The notes under the pieces: model-generated
What the model was told of the DNA's origin: nothing
The model's database searches: none
What the model saw: only the letters and a program-made list of their open reading frames with translations
Shown here: one piece after another, positions 26,369 to 34,078 of the stretch
How positions within the stretch are numbered: position 1 is the stretch's first letter
Layout: each line of letters starts with the position of its first letter
Assembly (NCBI GenBank): GCA_902168225.1
Contig: CABHOW010000086.1
Coordinates: forward strand, 1 to 34,466
Length of the DNA: 34,466 bases
DNA from: an uncultured Flavihumibacter sp.
GTDB lineage: Bacteria; Bacteroidota; Bacteroidia; Chitinophagales; Chitinophagaceae
Direction of reading: 5' to 3'
Position numbers and translations under genes: made by a program

Positions 26369-27013
26369 ATGCCGCTGTATTATCAACAAAATATCAACGA
26401 AACCACTAAATTGGGGGTTTGGGAGATTTCGGAGCCGATATCATTTTTTTTAGAGAAAGTAACATTAAATCTACCGGTTTCACATCCGCATAAGCAGTTA
26501 CAGCATTTAGCGGGAAGGTATTTGTTAAGGGTTTTATATCCCGATTTTCCATTGGAGTTGATTGCGATAGCCGATACGCGGAAGCCCTATTTGCCTGATG
26601 AGCAGTATCATTTTTCGATATCGCATTGCGGCCGCTTCGCGGCCGCCATCGTGAGCTCCGATAAAAGGGTGGGAATAGACATAGAAAATATCACTGAACG
26701 CGTTCATAAAATAAAACACAAATTCCTTAATAAGGAAGAGCTAAAACTCGTAGCGAATTGTCGAAATCAAACCGAAATCTTAACGCTTCTCTGGAGTTGT
26801 AAAGAAGCTATGTTTAAATGGTGGGGCAGGGGGGAACTCGATTTTAGTGAAAATATGCACATCAACAATTTCCTAGCGTCAGACCATGGTCAGACCCCTT
26901 TTTTCGACCTTTCGGCACTATTTCAAAAAAATAATTTCGGCATACACCTAACCCTCAACTGTTATTTAACAGCTGAATTAAGCCTTGCTTGGCTCGTAAC
27001 CGAACCATTCTAA
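26369..27013 (+). CDS. 4'-phosphopantetheinyl transferase superfamily protein
   Basis: A 214-residue two-lobe (Sfp-like) enzyme that would load acyl or peptidyl carrier proteins with the phosphopantetheine arm. Signatures: ADTRKPYLPDEQYHFSISHC, the metal-binding VGIDIENITERVHKIKHKFL, and LLWSCKEAMFKWWGRGELDF (WxxKEA). No carrier-protein or polyketide genes are nearby, so the target is probably the fatty-acid carrier protein or an unlinked pathway. It carries an odd GC-rich palindrome at 26628-26646. The last four bases overlap the convergent kinase-like gene. Confidence 0.88.
   Translation: MPLYYQQNINETTKLGVWEISEPISFFLEKVTLNLPVSHPHKQLQHLAGRYLLRVLYPDFPLELIAIADTRKPYLPDEQYHFSISHCGRFAAAIVSSDKRVGIDIENITERVHKIKHKFLNKEELKLVANCRNQTEILTLLWSCKEAMFKWWGRGELDFSENMHINNFLASDHGQTPFFDLSALFQKNNFGIHLTLNCYLTAELSLAWLVTEPF
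26628..26646. repeat. GC-rich palindrome: two GCGGCCGC sites three bases apart
   Basis: GCGGCCGC (26628-26635), TTC, GCGGCCGC (26639-26646) inside the phosphopantetheinyl transferase gene, encoding CGRFAAA. It stands out in an AT-rich neighbourhood and could form a strong hairpin. Confidence 0.9.
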
Positions 27014-28092
27014 TCAGCAAAACGACTATTCGTTTTAGTAATCTTTTGTAACATTTTTCGCAACGACTGCTTCAGTTGGGTCTTTACAATCTGTCCCATT
27101 GTAGCGGCTTTCAAAAATGCCTTAGTATCAAAATGCTGTGCCAGCTCATTCTTTAACTGTTCAATTTTATTTGGAAAAGAAATAGCATCACCCTCCATAA
27201 TATCTAACAACTCTTTTACCCTATAACGTGCAGATACCAAGCGGAATGTCATCATTGTTCGCTCTTCTGTTTGATATTGTAGTATCGATTGCTTATCCAA
27301 ATTTTGCAATACCATCTCTACCAATTTTCTATTATCCTTTAAAAATTGTGGCAGGTATAAATTTTTTCTACCCTCATAACATTGCTGATCGAAATCAATA
27401 GCGCGGATCCGATATTGAAAGTCTTCAATGTCGGGAATGATATTCACTACAAAATTATACGCGCGCATATCGCCAAGTAATTGAATAAAGCAACGTTCAT
27501 TAAATTTCACAAATTCCTTAGCTAGCCGAATACGATTAGTATTATCGTTATCAAGGTATTCTTCAATAAAAGTATCACCCGGTATCCCCGGAATATGCTC
27601 TTCAATTAAGGTATCTGTACTGGTAAAATAAGTCATTCGATTGGGCGATAGTAAATGCTCTAACTCTAATCCATATACCCTGCTTGCATCGGCTTGTTTA
27701 ATATAAAAGTGATCATAATTATCGTTGAACTTGTTGACGATTCTAATGCGAAAAGGCTGACTATTACCAAAAAAACAAAAATCGATTCTGGCCACATCTA
27801 AGTGATCAGCAAAACTCATATCGCCCTCCGTTTTAAGGATAGCATATACTTTTATTAAACTTTTTCTCAGATGTTCCCATTCCCGCAAATCATATGACAC
27901 TTTTTCCCAAGCCGTTTCTTTCCCAATCTTATTTTTTAATGGAACAGTATAAGTAAATAAACGCAGATCTTTATAGCTAAAAGGTAATTTTACTTCTCTG
28001 CCATATTTTATTAAATACTGACGGAGATTATCTTGTATAGGAAATATGGGCTTCTTACGCGATGGCATATCTCGCGTTAAGCTCATATTCAT
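27010..28092 (-). CDS. Unrecognised protein with protein-kinase-like motifs
   Basis: 360 residues from ATG 28092; I know no named family for it. Read against the kinase fold, the landmarks appear in order: a lysine in a beta-3-like strand, DHFYIKQADASR (Lys132); an acidic helix GLELEHLL (Glu143/145); a hinge-like LIEEHIPGIPGD (164-173); a catalytic-loop-like LLGDMRAYNFVVN (Asp208, Asn213); and a metal-site-like IRAIDFDQQ (Asp233). The last 90 residues are a charged helical tail. The spacing resembles aminoglycoside phosphotransferase or lipopolysaccharide-type kinases (GDxxxxN then IDF/D). The frame could start at TTG 28113 overlapping the DUF2130 stop, but the ATG is preferred. It follows the DUF2130 gene by 13 bases, so they are likely one operon. 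Confidence 0.6.
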   Translation of the reverse strand: MNMSLTRDMPSRKKPIFPIQDNLRQYLIKYGREVKLPFSYKDLRLFTYTVPLKNKIGKETAWEKVSYDLREWEHLRKSLIKVYAILKTEGDMSFADHLDVARIDFCFFGNSQPFRIRIVNKFNDNYDHFYIKQADASRVYGLELEHLLSPNRMTYFTSTDTLIEEHIPGIPGDTFIEEYLDNDNTNRIRLAKEFVKFNERCFIQLLGDMRAYNFVVNIIPDIEDFQYRIRAIDFDQQCYEGRKNLYLPQFLKDNRKLVEMVLQNLDKQSILQYQTEERTMMTFRLVSARYRVKELLDIMEGDAISFPNKIEQLKNELAQHFDTKAFLKAATMGQIVKTQLKQSLRKMLQKITKTNSRFAD

Positions 28093-28105
28093 ATCGTTTC
28101 CAGAC

Positions 28106-29308
28106 TCAATCAAGCAAAATAGGATCGTTATCTGCCAATAAATTTAAATTAACTGCATCTGAGCCGGCTATACCTTCTACAGATCCTTGTATATGTGCAG
28201 CATTCAATAAAACTTTTTCTAGTTGTTTTTCTCTTGCTTTCCAAAGTTTCTCCATTGCATCGCGCTCTTTTTGTATGCTCAGCTTCATACTTAAAAAACC
28301 TTCTCGTATAGCTTTCCATTGCTCACCAAACTCGGTTCCTGTTAAATAATCATAGAGCATCACCATTTTATCTCCTTTGTTTTCCTGACTTTTCTTAGCA
28401 TCCGCAATTTTAAGTACTGCATTTCTTAATAATAAAGCAACACTTCTTACCTCAGAGAAAGAACATATATAAACCCCGTCTTTTTCCCCAAACCGATCCA
28501 TATCTTTTGGAAAAGCTTGTGTTACAATAATAGCTACATCGGCACCTAAACTACGCATATCGGCTTTGAGTTTTTCGATCCAGTCTTGTGAAAAATCTTT
28601 GGTACGTTTACTTTCATAAATTATTTTTCCTACTTCAGTACCTGTACCGTTTCTTACTATTTGAATACAATCGGCTCCGCGAACGCCTTTACCCACTTCT
28701 TCAATTTTATCGAAAGGAAATGTTTGTTTAAGTATCTCTTCCAGTAATAATTCTTGCACCTCACCTTGTAGTTGCATACTACCTTGCTCCGATTTTCGCT
28801 TCATTTCTTCGATAAGCCTAGCTTGATCTTCTTTTTGCTTTTCTAGTTCTTTAATTTTTAATTGAGATTCTTGCTCTTTTAGCTTATTCCTTTCAGCTTC
28901 TTCCTTCACAACCTGTTCTTTTAATTTAGCGCGCTCATCAAGTAACTTTCTGTTAAGCGTGAGTTCTAATTCCTCCTCTTTAGTTTTTAATGCCTGCTCT
29001 TTTTGTAAAAATTCGAGCTCTTTCTTCCTCGCCTCTTTTAATTTTTCTTCTTTTTCTTCTTTTTCAGCTTGTAATATTTTCAGCTGGTTTTCATAGTCGG
29101 CAGCCAGTGATTTGCGAATAGATTGCTGTGTTTCTTCCTGAATTTTTTTCCTTTCAACTTCAATCAATGCTTGCGTTTCCGCTTCTTTTTTCTTTTGCCA
29201 GTCGACCATCTTTCCCCGGAGCTCTTTTTCAATTTCTTCACGTATGGTTTCGCCGGGCTCGAATTGATGGTTGCAATTAGGACAAGTTATAATAGAAAAA
29301 CTACTCAT
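28106..29308 (-). CDS. DUF2130 protein: coiled coil plus PD-(D/E)XK-like nuclease domain
   Basis: 400 residues. ATG 29308 is chosen because the protein then begins MSSFSIITCPNCNHQFEPGE, a half zinc-ribbon typical of the family; the 50 upstream codons look non-coding. Residues about 20-185 are a long coiled coil rich in Glu, Lys and Gln. The C-terminal domain has EEVGKGVRGADCIQIV (Asp213), then GKIIYESKRTKDFSQDWIEK (Glu232-x-Lys234) and DVAIIVTQAFPKDMDRFGEK, an arrangement that fits a PD-(D/E)XK nuclease fold. Biological role unknown for the family. First gene of a two-gene minus-strand unit with the kinase-like gene. Confidence 0.82.
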   Translation of the reverse strand: MSSFSIITCPNCNHQFEPGETIREEIEKELRGKMVDWQKKKEAETQALIEVERKKIQEETQQSIRKSLAADYENQLKILQAEKEEKEEKLKEARKKELEFLQKEQALKTKEEELELTLNRKLLDERAKLKEQVVKEEAERNKLKEQESQLKIKELEKQKEDQARLIEEMKRKSEQGSMQLQGEVQELLLEEILKQTFPFDKIEEVGKGVRGADCIQIVRNGTGTEVGKIIYESKRTKDFSQDWIEKLKADMRSLGADVAIIVTQAFPKDMDRFGEKDGVYICSFSEVRSVALLLRNAVLKIADAKKSQENKGDKMVMLYDYLTGTEFGEQWKAIREGFLSMKLSIQKERDAMEKLWKAREKQLEKVLLNAAHIQGSVEGIAGSDAVNLNLLADNDPILLD

Positions 29309-29525
29309 AGTAATGATTATTGGATGAAGATAATTAGGATAGTTTGAAAAATAAAAACCTATCACTACAGCGTTATGGTTTTCCATACCCGAAGCGACTG
29401 CCATATTGAACGGATTTGTTGAGAATAGAAAGCATACTTGTGGAATAGTGAAGACCAAAAAGAGTGGATATCATTCTATCAACCATCTAAATCTACTTAT
29501 GTATATTTATCGTAATTTAAACAAC

Positions 29526-30503
29526 ATGTCAACTACCACTTATTTAGAAACAACGAAGAATGTATATAAAGCAGCCGCCGAAAAACCCGATGTTGGTTTA
29601 TGCTGCACTACCACTCCTTTATGGCAACTTCCCGGTATGCAGATGCCACTAATCATGCAACAAATGAATTATGGTTGTGGAAGTACTGTTAACGCCAGAG
29701 ATTTAGTGAACAACCCAAAAATATTATATGTTGGGGTGGGAGGGGGAATGGAATTATTGCAGTTCGCCTATTTTAGTCGCCAAAAGAATGGTGTAATAGG
29801 CGTTGATGTGGTGGATGAAATGTTAGCAGCAAGCCTGCGAAATTTTGATGAGGCTGAAGCATTAAACCCTTGGTTTAAGAAAGAATATGTGGATTTACGA
29901 AAAGGGGATGCTTTACATTTACCGGTAGCCGATAGCAGTATTGATGTAGCCGCACAAAACTGTTTGTTTAATATTTTTAAGCAAGAAGAGTTAACGAAAG
30001 CATTGGCCGAAATGTATAGGGTTTTAAAACCAAGAGGTCGTTTAGTGATGAGTGACCCTATTTGCGATAGCGTAATCCCCAACGAATTAAGAGAAGATGA
30101 ACGGTTGCGTGCGCTATGCCTGAGCGGAAGCTTGCCGCTATGGGATTATATTAAAATGATTACAGACGCGGGTTTTGGAACAGTTGAAATAAGAGCAAAA
30201 AGACCTTACCGAATTTTAGATCCCAAAAATTATGCAACCGATAAATTAATTTATATAGAAAGTGTAGAAGTGTGTGCCATAAAAGATCCAATGCCTGAGG
30301 ATGGCCCGTGCATATTTACCGGTAAAACTGCCATCTATTTCGGTAGTGATGAATATTTCGATGATCAAAAAGGTCACTTGCTGTTACCAAACATGCCTTT
30401 AGCAGTTTGTGATAAAACGGCAGCAGCATTAGCCAATTTACAAAGGGATGATATCTTTATTTCAGAAAGCACCTGGTTTTATGATGGCGGTGGCTGTTGT
30501 TAA
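29526..30503 (+). CDS. arsM: ArsM arsenite methyltransferase of the arsenosugar-biosynthesis type
   Basis: A 325-residue SAM-dependent methyltransferase. Start ATG 29526 gives MSTTTYLETTKNVYKAAAEK; the preceding 40 codons look non-coding. Features: Cys pair GLCCTTTPLWQLPG (26-27), MNYGCGSTVNARDLVNNP (Cys51), SAM motif ILYVGVGGGMELLQFAYFS, acidic GVIGVDVVDEM, VAAQNCLFNIF, RLVMSDPICDS, CLSGSLPLWDYIKMITDAGF, and a C-terminal GGGCC. This pattern, including the CC near the start and GGCC at the end, matches the ArsM found with ArsS in arsenosugar loci rather than plain ArsM. No arsS, arsR or arsenate-reductase gene is next to it; downstream is an unrelated nuclease gene. Confidence 0.88.
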   Translation: MSTTTYLETTKNVYKAAAEKPDVGLCCTTTPLWQLPGMQMPLIMQQMNYGCGSTVNARDLVNNPKILYVGVGGGMELLQFAYFSRQKNGVIGVDVVDEMLAASLRNFDEAEALNPWFKKEYVDLRKGDALHLPVADSSIDVAAQNCLFNIFKQEELTKALAEMYRVLKPRGRLVMSDPICDSVIPNELREDERLRALCLSGSLPLWDYIKMITDAGFGTVEIRAKRPYRILDPKNYATDKLIYIESVEVCAIKDPMPEDGPCIFTGKTAIYFGSDEYFDDQKGHLLLPNMPLAVCDKTAAALANLQRDDIFISESTWFYDGGGCC

Positions 30504-30506
30504 TAA

Positions 30507-30543
30507 AAATGGACAAAAAGAATTAAATTCAATTTGTCCATTT
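30507..30543. terminator. 11-bp perfect inverted repeat after arsM
   Basis: AAATGGACAAA (30507-30517) and TTTGTCCATTT (30533-30543), with an inner GAATT/AATTC pair, four bases after the arsM stop. It could end the arsM message, but the T-run is short, so a protein-binding palindrome is also possible. Confidence 0.5.
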
Positions 30544-30592
30544 AAGTGCACCCAACTGTACAATTCTCGAACCACTTTATACCTGATTTGAC

Positions 30593-30640
30593 AAGACTTG
30601 CGAATCTTATGATTGCATAAGAATTCTGCAGGTCTTTTTT
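30593..30640 (+). terminator. Long-stem intrinsic terminator
   Basis: A stem from AAGAC (30593) to GTCTT (ending 30636), with an inner arm GAATCTTATG (30602-30611) against CATAAGAATTC (30616-30626) around a four-base loop, followed by a run of six T (30635-30640). It lies between arsM and the DUF1016 gene and separates their transcripts; the hairpin also covers the first TTG of the DUF1016 frame, which argues against that start. Confidence 0.7.
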
Positions 30641-30684
30641 ATTGCTTGATTTTAAGCGGTTTAATAACGACAAAATTAAAAAAC

Positions 30685-31773
30685 GTGAAAATTGACAAAA
30701 ATTACAAGGACTTTATCTTGTCCATTAAGCAACAAATAGTCCAAAGCCGCTACGTGGCTGCCAGGCTTGCCAACCGGGAGCAACTGATGCTTTACTTACA
30801 AACAGGGCTGATGATTTCTGAAAAGATAAAGGCCCAGAAATGGGGTGCCAAAGTCCTTGACCAGATTTCTGCAGACCTGCAAAAAGAACTACCCGGACTA
30901 AAGGGCTTTTCGCCGGGAAACCTCAAGAAAATAAGGCTGTTTGCGGAGGCTTATGCTCCCCACCTGGTAATTGGTTCGACGCCGTCGAACCAAATTGGGG
31001 AGGAGGGTTTTTCAATTAGTTCGACACTGTCGAACCTAATTGAAAATGAGGCTTTTTACGGGGCTTTTACGGGTATCAGCTTCTCCCATCATTTTGCCAT
31101 TATCACTAAAATAAAGGCCTGGGAAGCCCGGATTTTCTATATCCAGTCTGCAACAGCTAATTTCTGGTCGCTGACGGTGCTGGAACACCATATTGAAAAT
31201 AACCTGTTTGGAAAAGAGGGTAAATTGCCCAATAATTTTAACGGCACTTTGCCAGAGACTATAACGCCTTCTGCAGTTAAGATGTTTAAAGATGAATACT
31301 TGCTGGATTTTATTGTCGGCGATGAACTGGACGATGAACGCCATATTGAACAACAGGTAGTTTTAAACATCCGCAATTTTATTTTGCAAATGGGTAAAGG
31401 TTTTTGTTTTATTGGCAACCAATACCGGCTTGAAGTGGATGGGGATGAATTTTTTATTGACCTGCTCTTTTTTAACCGCCATCTGCAATGCCTGGTGGCT
31501 TTTGAACTGAAGAAAGGAAAATTTAAACCTGCTGATGCCGGGCAGCTTAATTTTTATCTGAATGTGCTGGATGAAAAAGTAAAACTGCAACAGGAAAACA
31601 GCAGCATTGGCATTGTACTTTGCAAAGAGAAAAATAATACCGTAGTTGAGTTTGCCATTAAGAGTTTTGATAAGGCTATGGGTGTGGCTACTTATAAAAC
31701 CAGTAAACAAACACCGATACAAATGAAAGGAATATTGCCTGATACGGATGCGTTGGGGAAATTGTTGGAATAG
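30685..31773 (+). CDS. DUF1016/YhcG-type PD-(D/E)XK nuclease protein
   Basis: 362 residues from GTG 30685 (start uncertain; the frame opens at TTG 30613 inside a terminator, and no ATG precedes the conserved region). The N-terminal DUF1016_N domain has YKDFILSIKQQIVQSRYVAA, GLMISEKIKAQKWGAKVLDQ, DLQKELPGLKGFSPGNLKKI and LFAEAYAP. A variable segment with a repeat follows, then SFSHHFAIITKIKAWEARIF. The C-terminal nuclease domain has DGDEFFIDLLFFNRHLQCLV (Asp259), AFELKKGKF (Glu274, Lys276) and AGQLNFYLN (Gln287). Family members occur in defence and mobile regions; the target here is unknown. The gene looks richer in G+C than its neighbours, which suggests transfer. Confidence 0.87.
   Translation: MKIDKNYKDFILSIKQQIVQSRYVAARLANREQLMLYLQTGLMISEKIKAQKWGAKVLDQISADLQKELPGLKGFSPGNLKKIRLFAEAYAPHLVIGSTPSNQIGEEGFSISSTLSNLIENEAFYGAFTGISFSHHFAIITKIKAWEARIFYIQSATANFWSLTVLEHHIENNLFGKEGKLPNNFNGTLPETITPSAVKMFKDEYLLDFIVGDELDDERHIEQQVVLNIRNFILQMGKGFCFIGNQYRLEVDGDEFFIDLLFFNRHLQCLVAFELKKGKFKPADAGQLNFYLNVLDEKVKLQQENSSIGIVLCKEKNNTVVEFAIKSFDKAMGVATYKTSKQTPIQMKGILPDTDALGKLLE
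30971..31057. repeat. In-frame 45-bp repeat, each unit built on a TTCGAC..GTCGAA palindrome
   Basis: Two units, 30971-31015 and 31016-31057, match at 33 of 42 compared bases. Unit 1 has TTGGTTCGAC (30971-30980) and GTCGAACCAA (30984-30993) around GCC. Unit 2 has CAATTAGTTCGAC (31013-31025) and GTCGAACCTAATTG (31029-31042) around ACT, with one bulged base. They encode STPSNQIGEEGFSIS and STLSNLIENEAFYGA in the DUF1016 protein. Confidence 0.9.
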
Positions 31774-31807
31774 TAAAGTAAACCAATAAATTTGGTAGCC
31801 ACTAAAA

Positions 31808-32446
31808 CTAAATATTTGCTTGCTTTATTACTTGAATTACTTTGCCACTAACAAAATATTTCGAAGCCTCTGACTCATGAATATAAATTGGAGGATATTG
31901 ATGCGACGACTCTGAAACTAAACATACTTGGCTATTCTGATGGTCTATGATGATTTTCTTTATGTTAGCCATTTCATCAATTACAGAAAGTACATAGTCA
32001 TTGCTTGTGACATTTTTATCTGTGGCATCTATGATTACATAGTCTCCATCCTCAATATTTCTTCCATTAATATTAGCTTGATTCATTGAAGCGCCCACTG
32101 CTTTTATTGCAAAAACTGATTTTCTGTTTTTCAAAAGAAAGCTGGATACTTTGATATGCCCTTCAATTCTTTCATCAGCATAAATATCGGCATGTCCACA
32201 ATTTGCAGCCCCTAAGACCGGGACTATATTAAAATCCGAGTTAGAGGATATACCGGCGGATTTTTTGCTTATTGTTTTATTTTCCCTGTCCCATTCTATT
32301 AATCCTCTTCTTTCTAATTGCTCTAAATGATGTTTAACAATTTGCGGATGAGGTACATCAATAATCTTAGCGACATCCCTTAATGACATATTGCCGATAT
32401 TGTACGTATCAGCAAGCCTTAATAGCTTTTGTTGAATGGTGTGCAT
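31808..32446 (-). CDS. LexA-like repressor with S24 self-cleavage domain
   Basis: A 212-residue transcription regulator. Residues about 1-62 form a winged helix (LRLADTYNIGNMSLRDVAKI, PHPQIVKHHLEQLERRGLIE). The S24 domain starts at FNIVPVLGAANCGHADIYAD, where the AANCG stretch corresponds to the self-cleavage region of such proteins. The catalytic Ser is in KAVGASMNQANINGRNIEDG and the Lys in SVIDEMANIKKII. Members respond to DNA damage by RecA-aided self-cleavage. The winged helix differs from canonical LexA, so the operator is probably different and the likely target is its own operon. It starts three bases after the stop of the Cap4-like gene and is therefore co-transcribed with it. Confidence 0.87.
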   Translation of the reverse strand: MHTIQQKLLRLADTYNIGNMSLRDVAKIIDVPHPQIVKHHLEQLERRGLIEWDRENKTISKKSAGISSNSDFNIVPVLGAANCGHADIYADERIEGHIKVSSFLLKNRKSVFAIKAVGASMNQANINGRNIEDGDYVIIDATDKNVTSNDYVLSVIDEMANIKKIIIDHQNSQVCLVSESSHQYPPIYIHESEASKYFVSGKVIQVIKQANI

Positions 32447-32449
32447 AAA

Positions 32450-33892
32450 TCAGGATTTTAATAAACAAGAAGGGTTATATCCTGGGTCTTGAAACTCATA
32501 TAACTGAATAGCGCCAACCGATGTAAGCTTTTGACCTAAAAAAACAGCCAACCCAAATGGACCAAAGTAAAATAGGTGAGTCTTCTTTGATTTATACTTA
32601 TTAATCATGCTCTTGATAATATCTTTTGACGCACTTGCCAAAGCTACAGCTTCTGAATCATTTTTAATTGAGAAGTTGCCAGGTGTTGATTCTGGCTGTA
32701 AAGAAATGATTTTTTTTAGCGGCGTACCGGTACTTTTGAAGAAGTCGGCAACATCTGTTAATGCCTTACCGGTAATATTGAATACTACAGCTAATTCATC
32801 ACCGTTTGATTTTATTCCTACTGTGGTTGGATTTATTTCTGTATAAATCGGTTTATATGATATTTTTCTTTCGGCATCCGACCTCCAGGATTCTGTTTGC
32901 GGAGGTTGCAGTAATTCAAAAGTCCAATTACCAATTTCGGGGAATATCATACCGAGTGATATACCGGTAGATAAAGCACATTTGCCCCTGAAAGTAATAT
33001 GGCGGCTTGCTGTTTTTGCAGCTAATTTATTCTTAAGAGTAACTAATTCAGGAATGAGAGTTTCATTCCAAAGTTTTGAATCAGGTACTTTCTTAGTTGG
33101 TCTATCAAAATATTGTACCCAGTCAATAGTAACATTAGCTTTGGGTTCATACAGTCCTTTCTCCCAATTATGAATATGGATTACATTCGATTTAAAACCC
33201 ACTCTTCTGCCAGTAATAGCATCGCCAATTATTTTGTGTAATTGTTGGTGAGTAAATACCTTACTTCTGTTTGAGAAAATTTGCTCGATAAGATGAGAGT
33301 AAGCATTGCTCAATATTGAAAAAACCTTCTTTTGATATTTTGGATGTTGAATCAGGTAGCTTACAAACTGATGTTTACAGGTTGTATTGTCCCCAAAATC
33401 ATATTTACCAATATCAAGCTTGACATGATTAAGTATATACGAATAATATTTTTGTAGTTTCAATTTTGCAAAGCCCACCTTTAACTCTTTTTCGGTTGAC
33501 TTTAGGGCTTTGAGAGCTGAACCAGTATAAAGTTTTTTAGCTTCGGTATACCTATCAATTTTTTTATACAGTGACTTAATATCCGCACTTACATTTGGGC
33601 AGGCTAAGTAAAAGTTGCGGTAAGTTTTTTTGATGCCAATACTAATTTGGTGAAACGTTTTGATTACCCCTGCAAATTCAGCGTTTGTAACCAAATGGTT
33701 TTTTACCTGGATATGGTCATAAAAATGTTTCCTATTACCTAAAAAAACGACATCAACATCACCGGTTCCTTCGGGCATTAACTTCACAAAAGATGGGTCC
33801 GAAATCCACTTGGGGATATTGCAAACAATATATCTATCCTGATAAGAATACCCATCACCCCCGATGATGCCTCCAGTTGCTTGTGGAGACAA
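32450..33892 (-). CDS. Cap4-like effector: DUF4297-type nuclease fused to a SAVED domain
   Basis: 480 residues from TTG 33892. The N-terminal nuclease has GGIIGGDGYSYQDRY (residues about 7-21), GTGDVDVVF (Asp45/47) and DHIQVKNH (Gln62-x-Lys64), a PD-(D/E)XK arrangement as in the Cap4 dsDNA endonuclease. The C-terminal SAVED domain has GNWTFELLQPPQTESWRSDA, DELAVVFNITGKALTDVADF and HLFYFGPFGLAVFLGQKL followed by IQLYEFQDPGY. SAVED domains sense cyclic oligonucleotides and switch on the nuclease in CBASS defence. No in-frame ATG precedes the conserved region: the frame opens only at TTG 34078, whose first 62 codons show no family resemblance, so TTG 33892 is a working choice and the true start may be displaced. 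No cyclase gene is visible because the contig ends. Confidence 0.75.
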   Translation of the reverse strand: MSPQATGGIIGGDGYSYQDRYIVCNIPKWISDPSFVKLMPEGTGDVDVVFLGNRKHFYDHIQVKNHLVTNAEFAGVIKTFHQISIGIKKTYRNFYLACPNVSADIKSLYKKIDRYTEAKKLYTGSALKALKSTEKELKVGFAKLKLQKYYSYILNHVKLDIGKYDFGDNTTCKHQFVSYLIQHPKYQKKVFSILSNAYSHLIEQIFSNRSKVFTHQQLHKIIGDAITGRRVGFKSNVIHIHNWEKGLYEPKANVTIDWVQYFDRPTKKVPDSKLWNETLIPELVTLKNKLAAKTASRHITFRGKCALSTGISLGMIFPEIGNWTFELLQPPQTESWRSDAERKISYKPIYTEINPTTVGIKSNGDELAVVFNITGKALTDVADFFKSTGTPLKKIISLQPESTPGNFSIKNDSEAVALASASKDIIKSMINKYKSKKTHLFYFGPFGLAVFLGQKLTSVGAIQLYEFQDPGYNPSCLLKS

Positions 33893-34078
33893 GAGAGAAA
33901 ATATGGGTCGCGTGGTTTGTATTTGGCTGTAAAATCCCGCGGGGGCCTTATATAAGAATTTGTGTATGTTTAAATAATCTCCTTTATCGCTAAAAATAGA
34001 CTTCAGTATACAAAAGTACAACACATTGTCTGCTGTCCTTGTCCAGTATGCTCTGACCAGCCCTTTTGGCGATGCCAA

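Noticed and set aside
29406..29525. N-terminal extension of ArsM
   Set aside because: The 40 extra residues match nothing in the family and include the divergent intergenic region with the DUF2130 gene.
30613..30684. Start of the DUF1016 gene at TTG 30613
   Set aside because: The codon lies inside the hairpin of an intrinsic terminator and the first 24 residues do not resemble the family.
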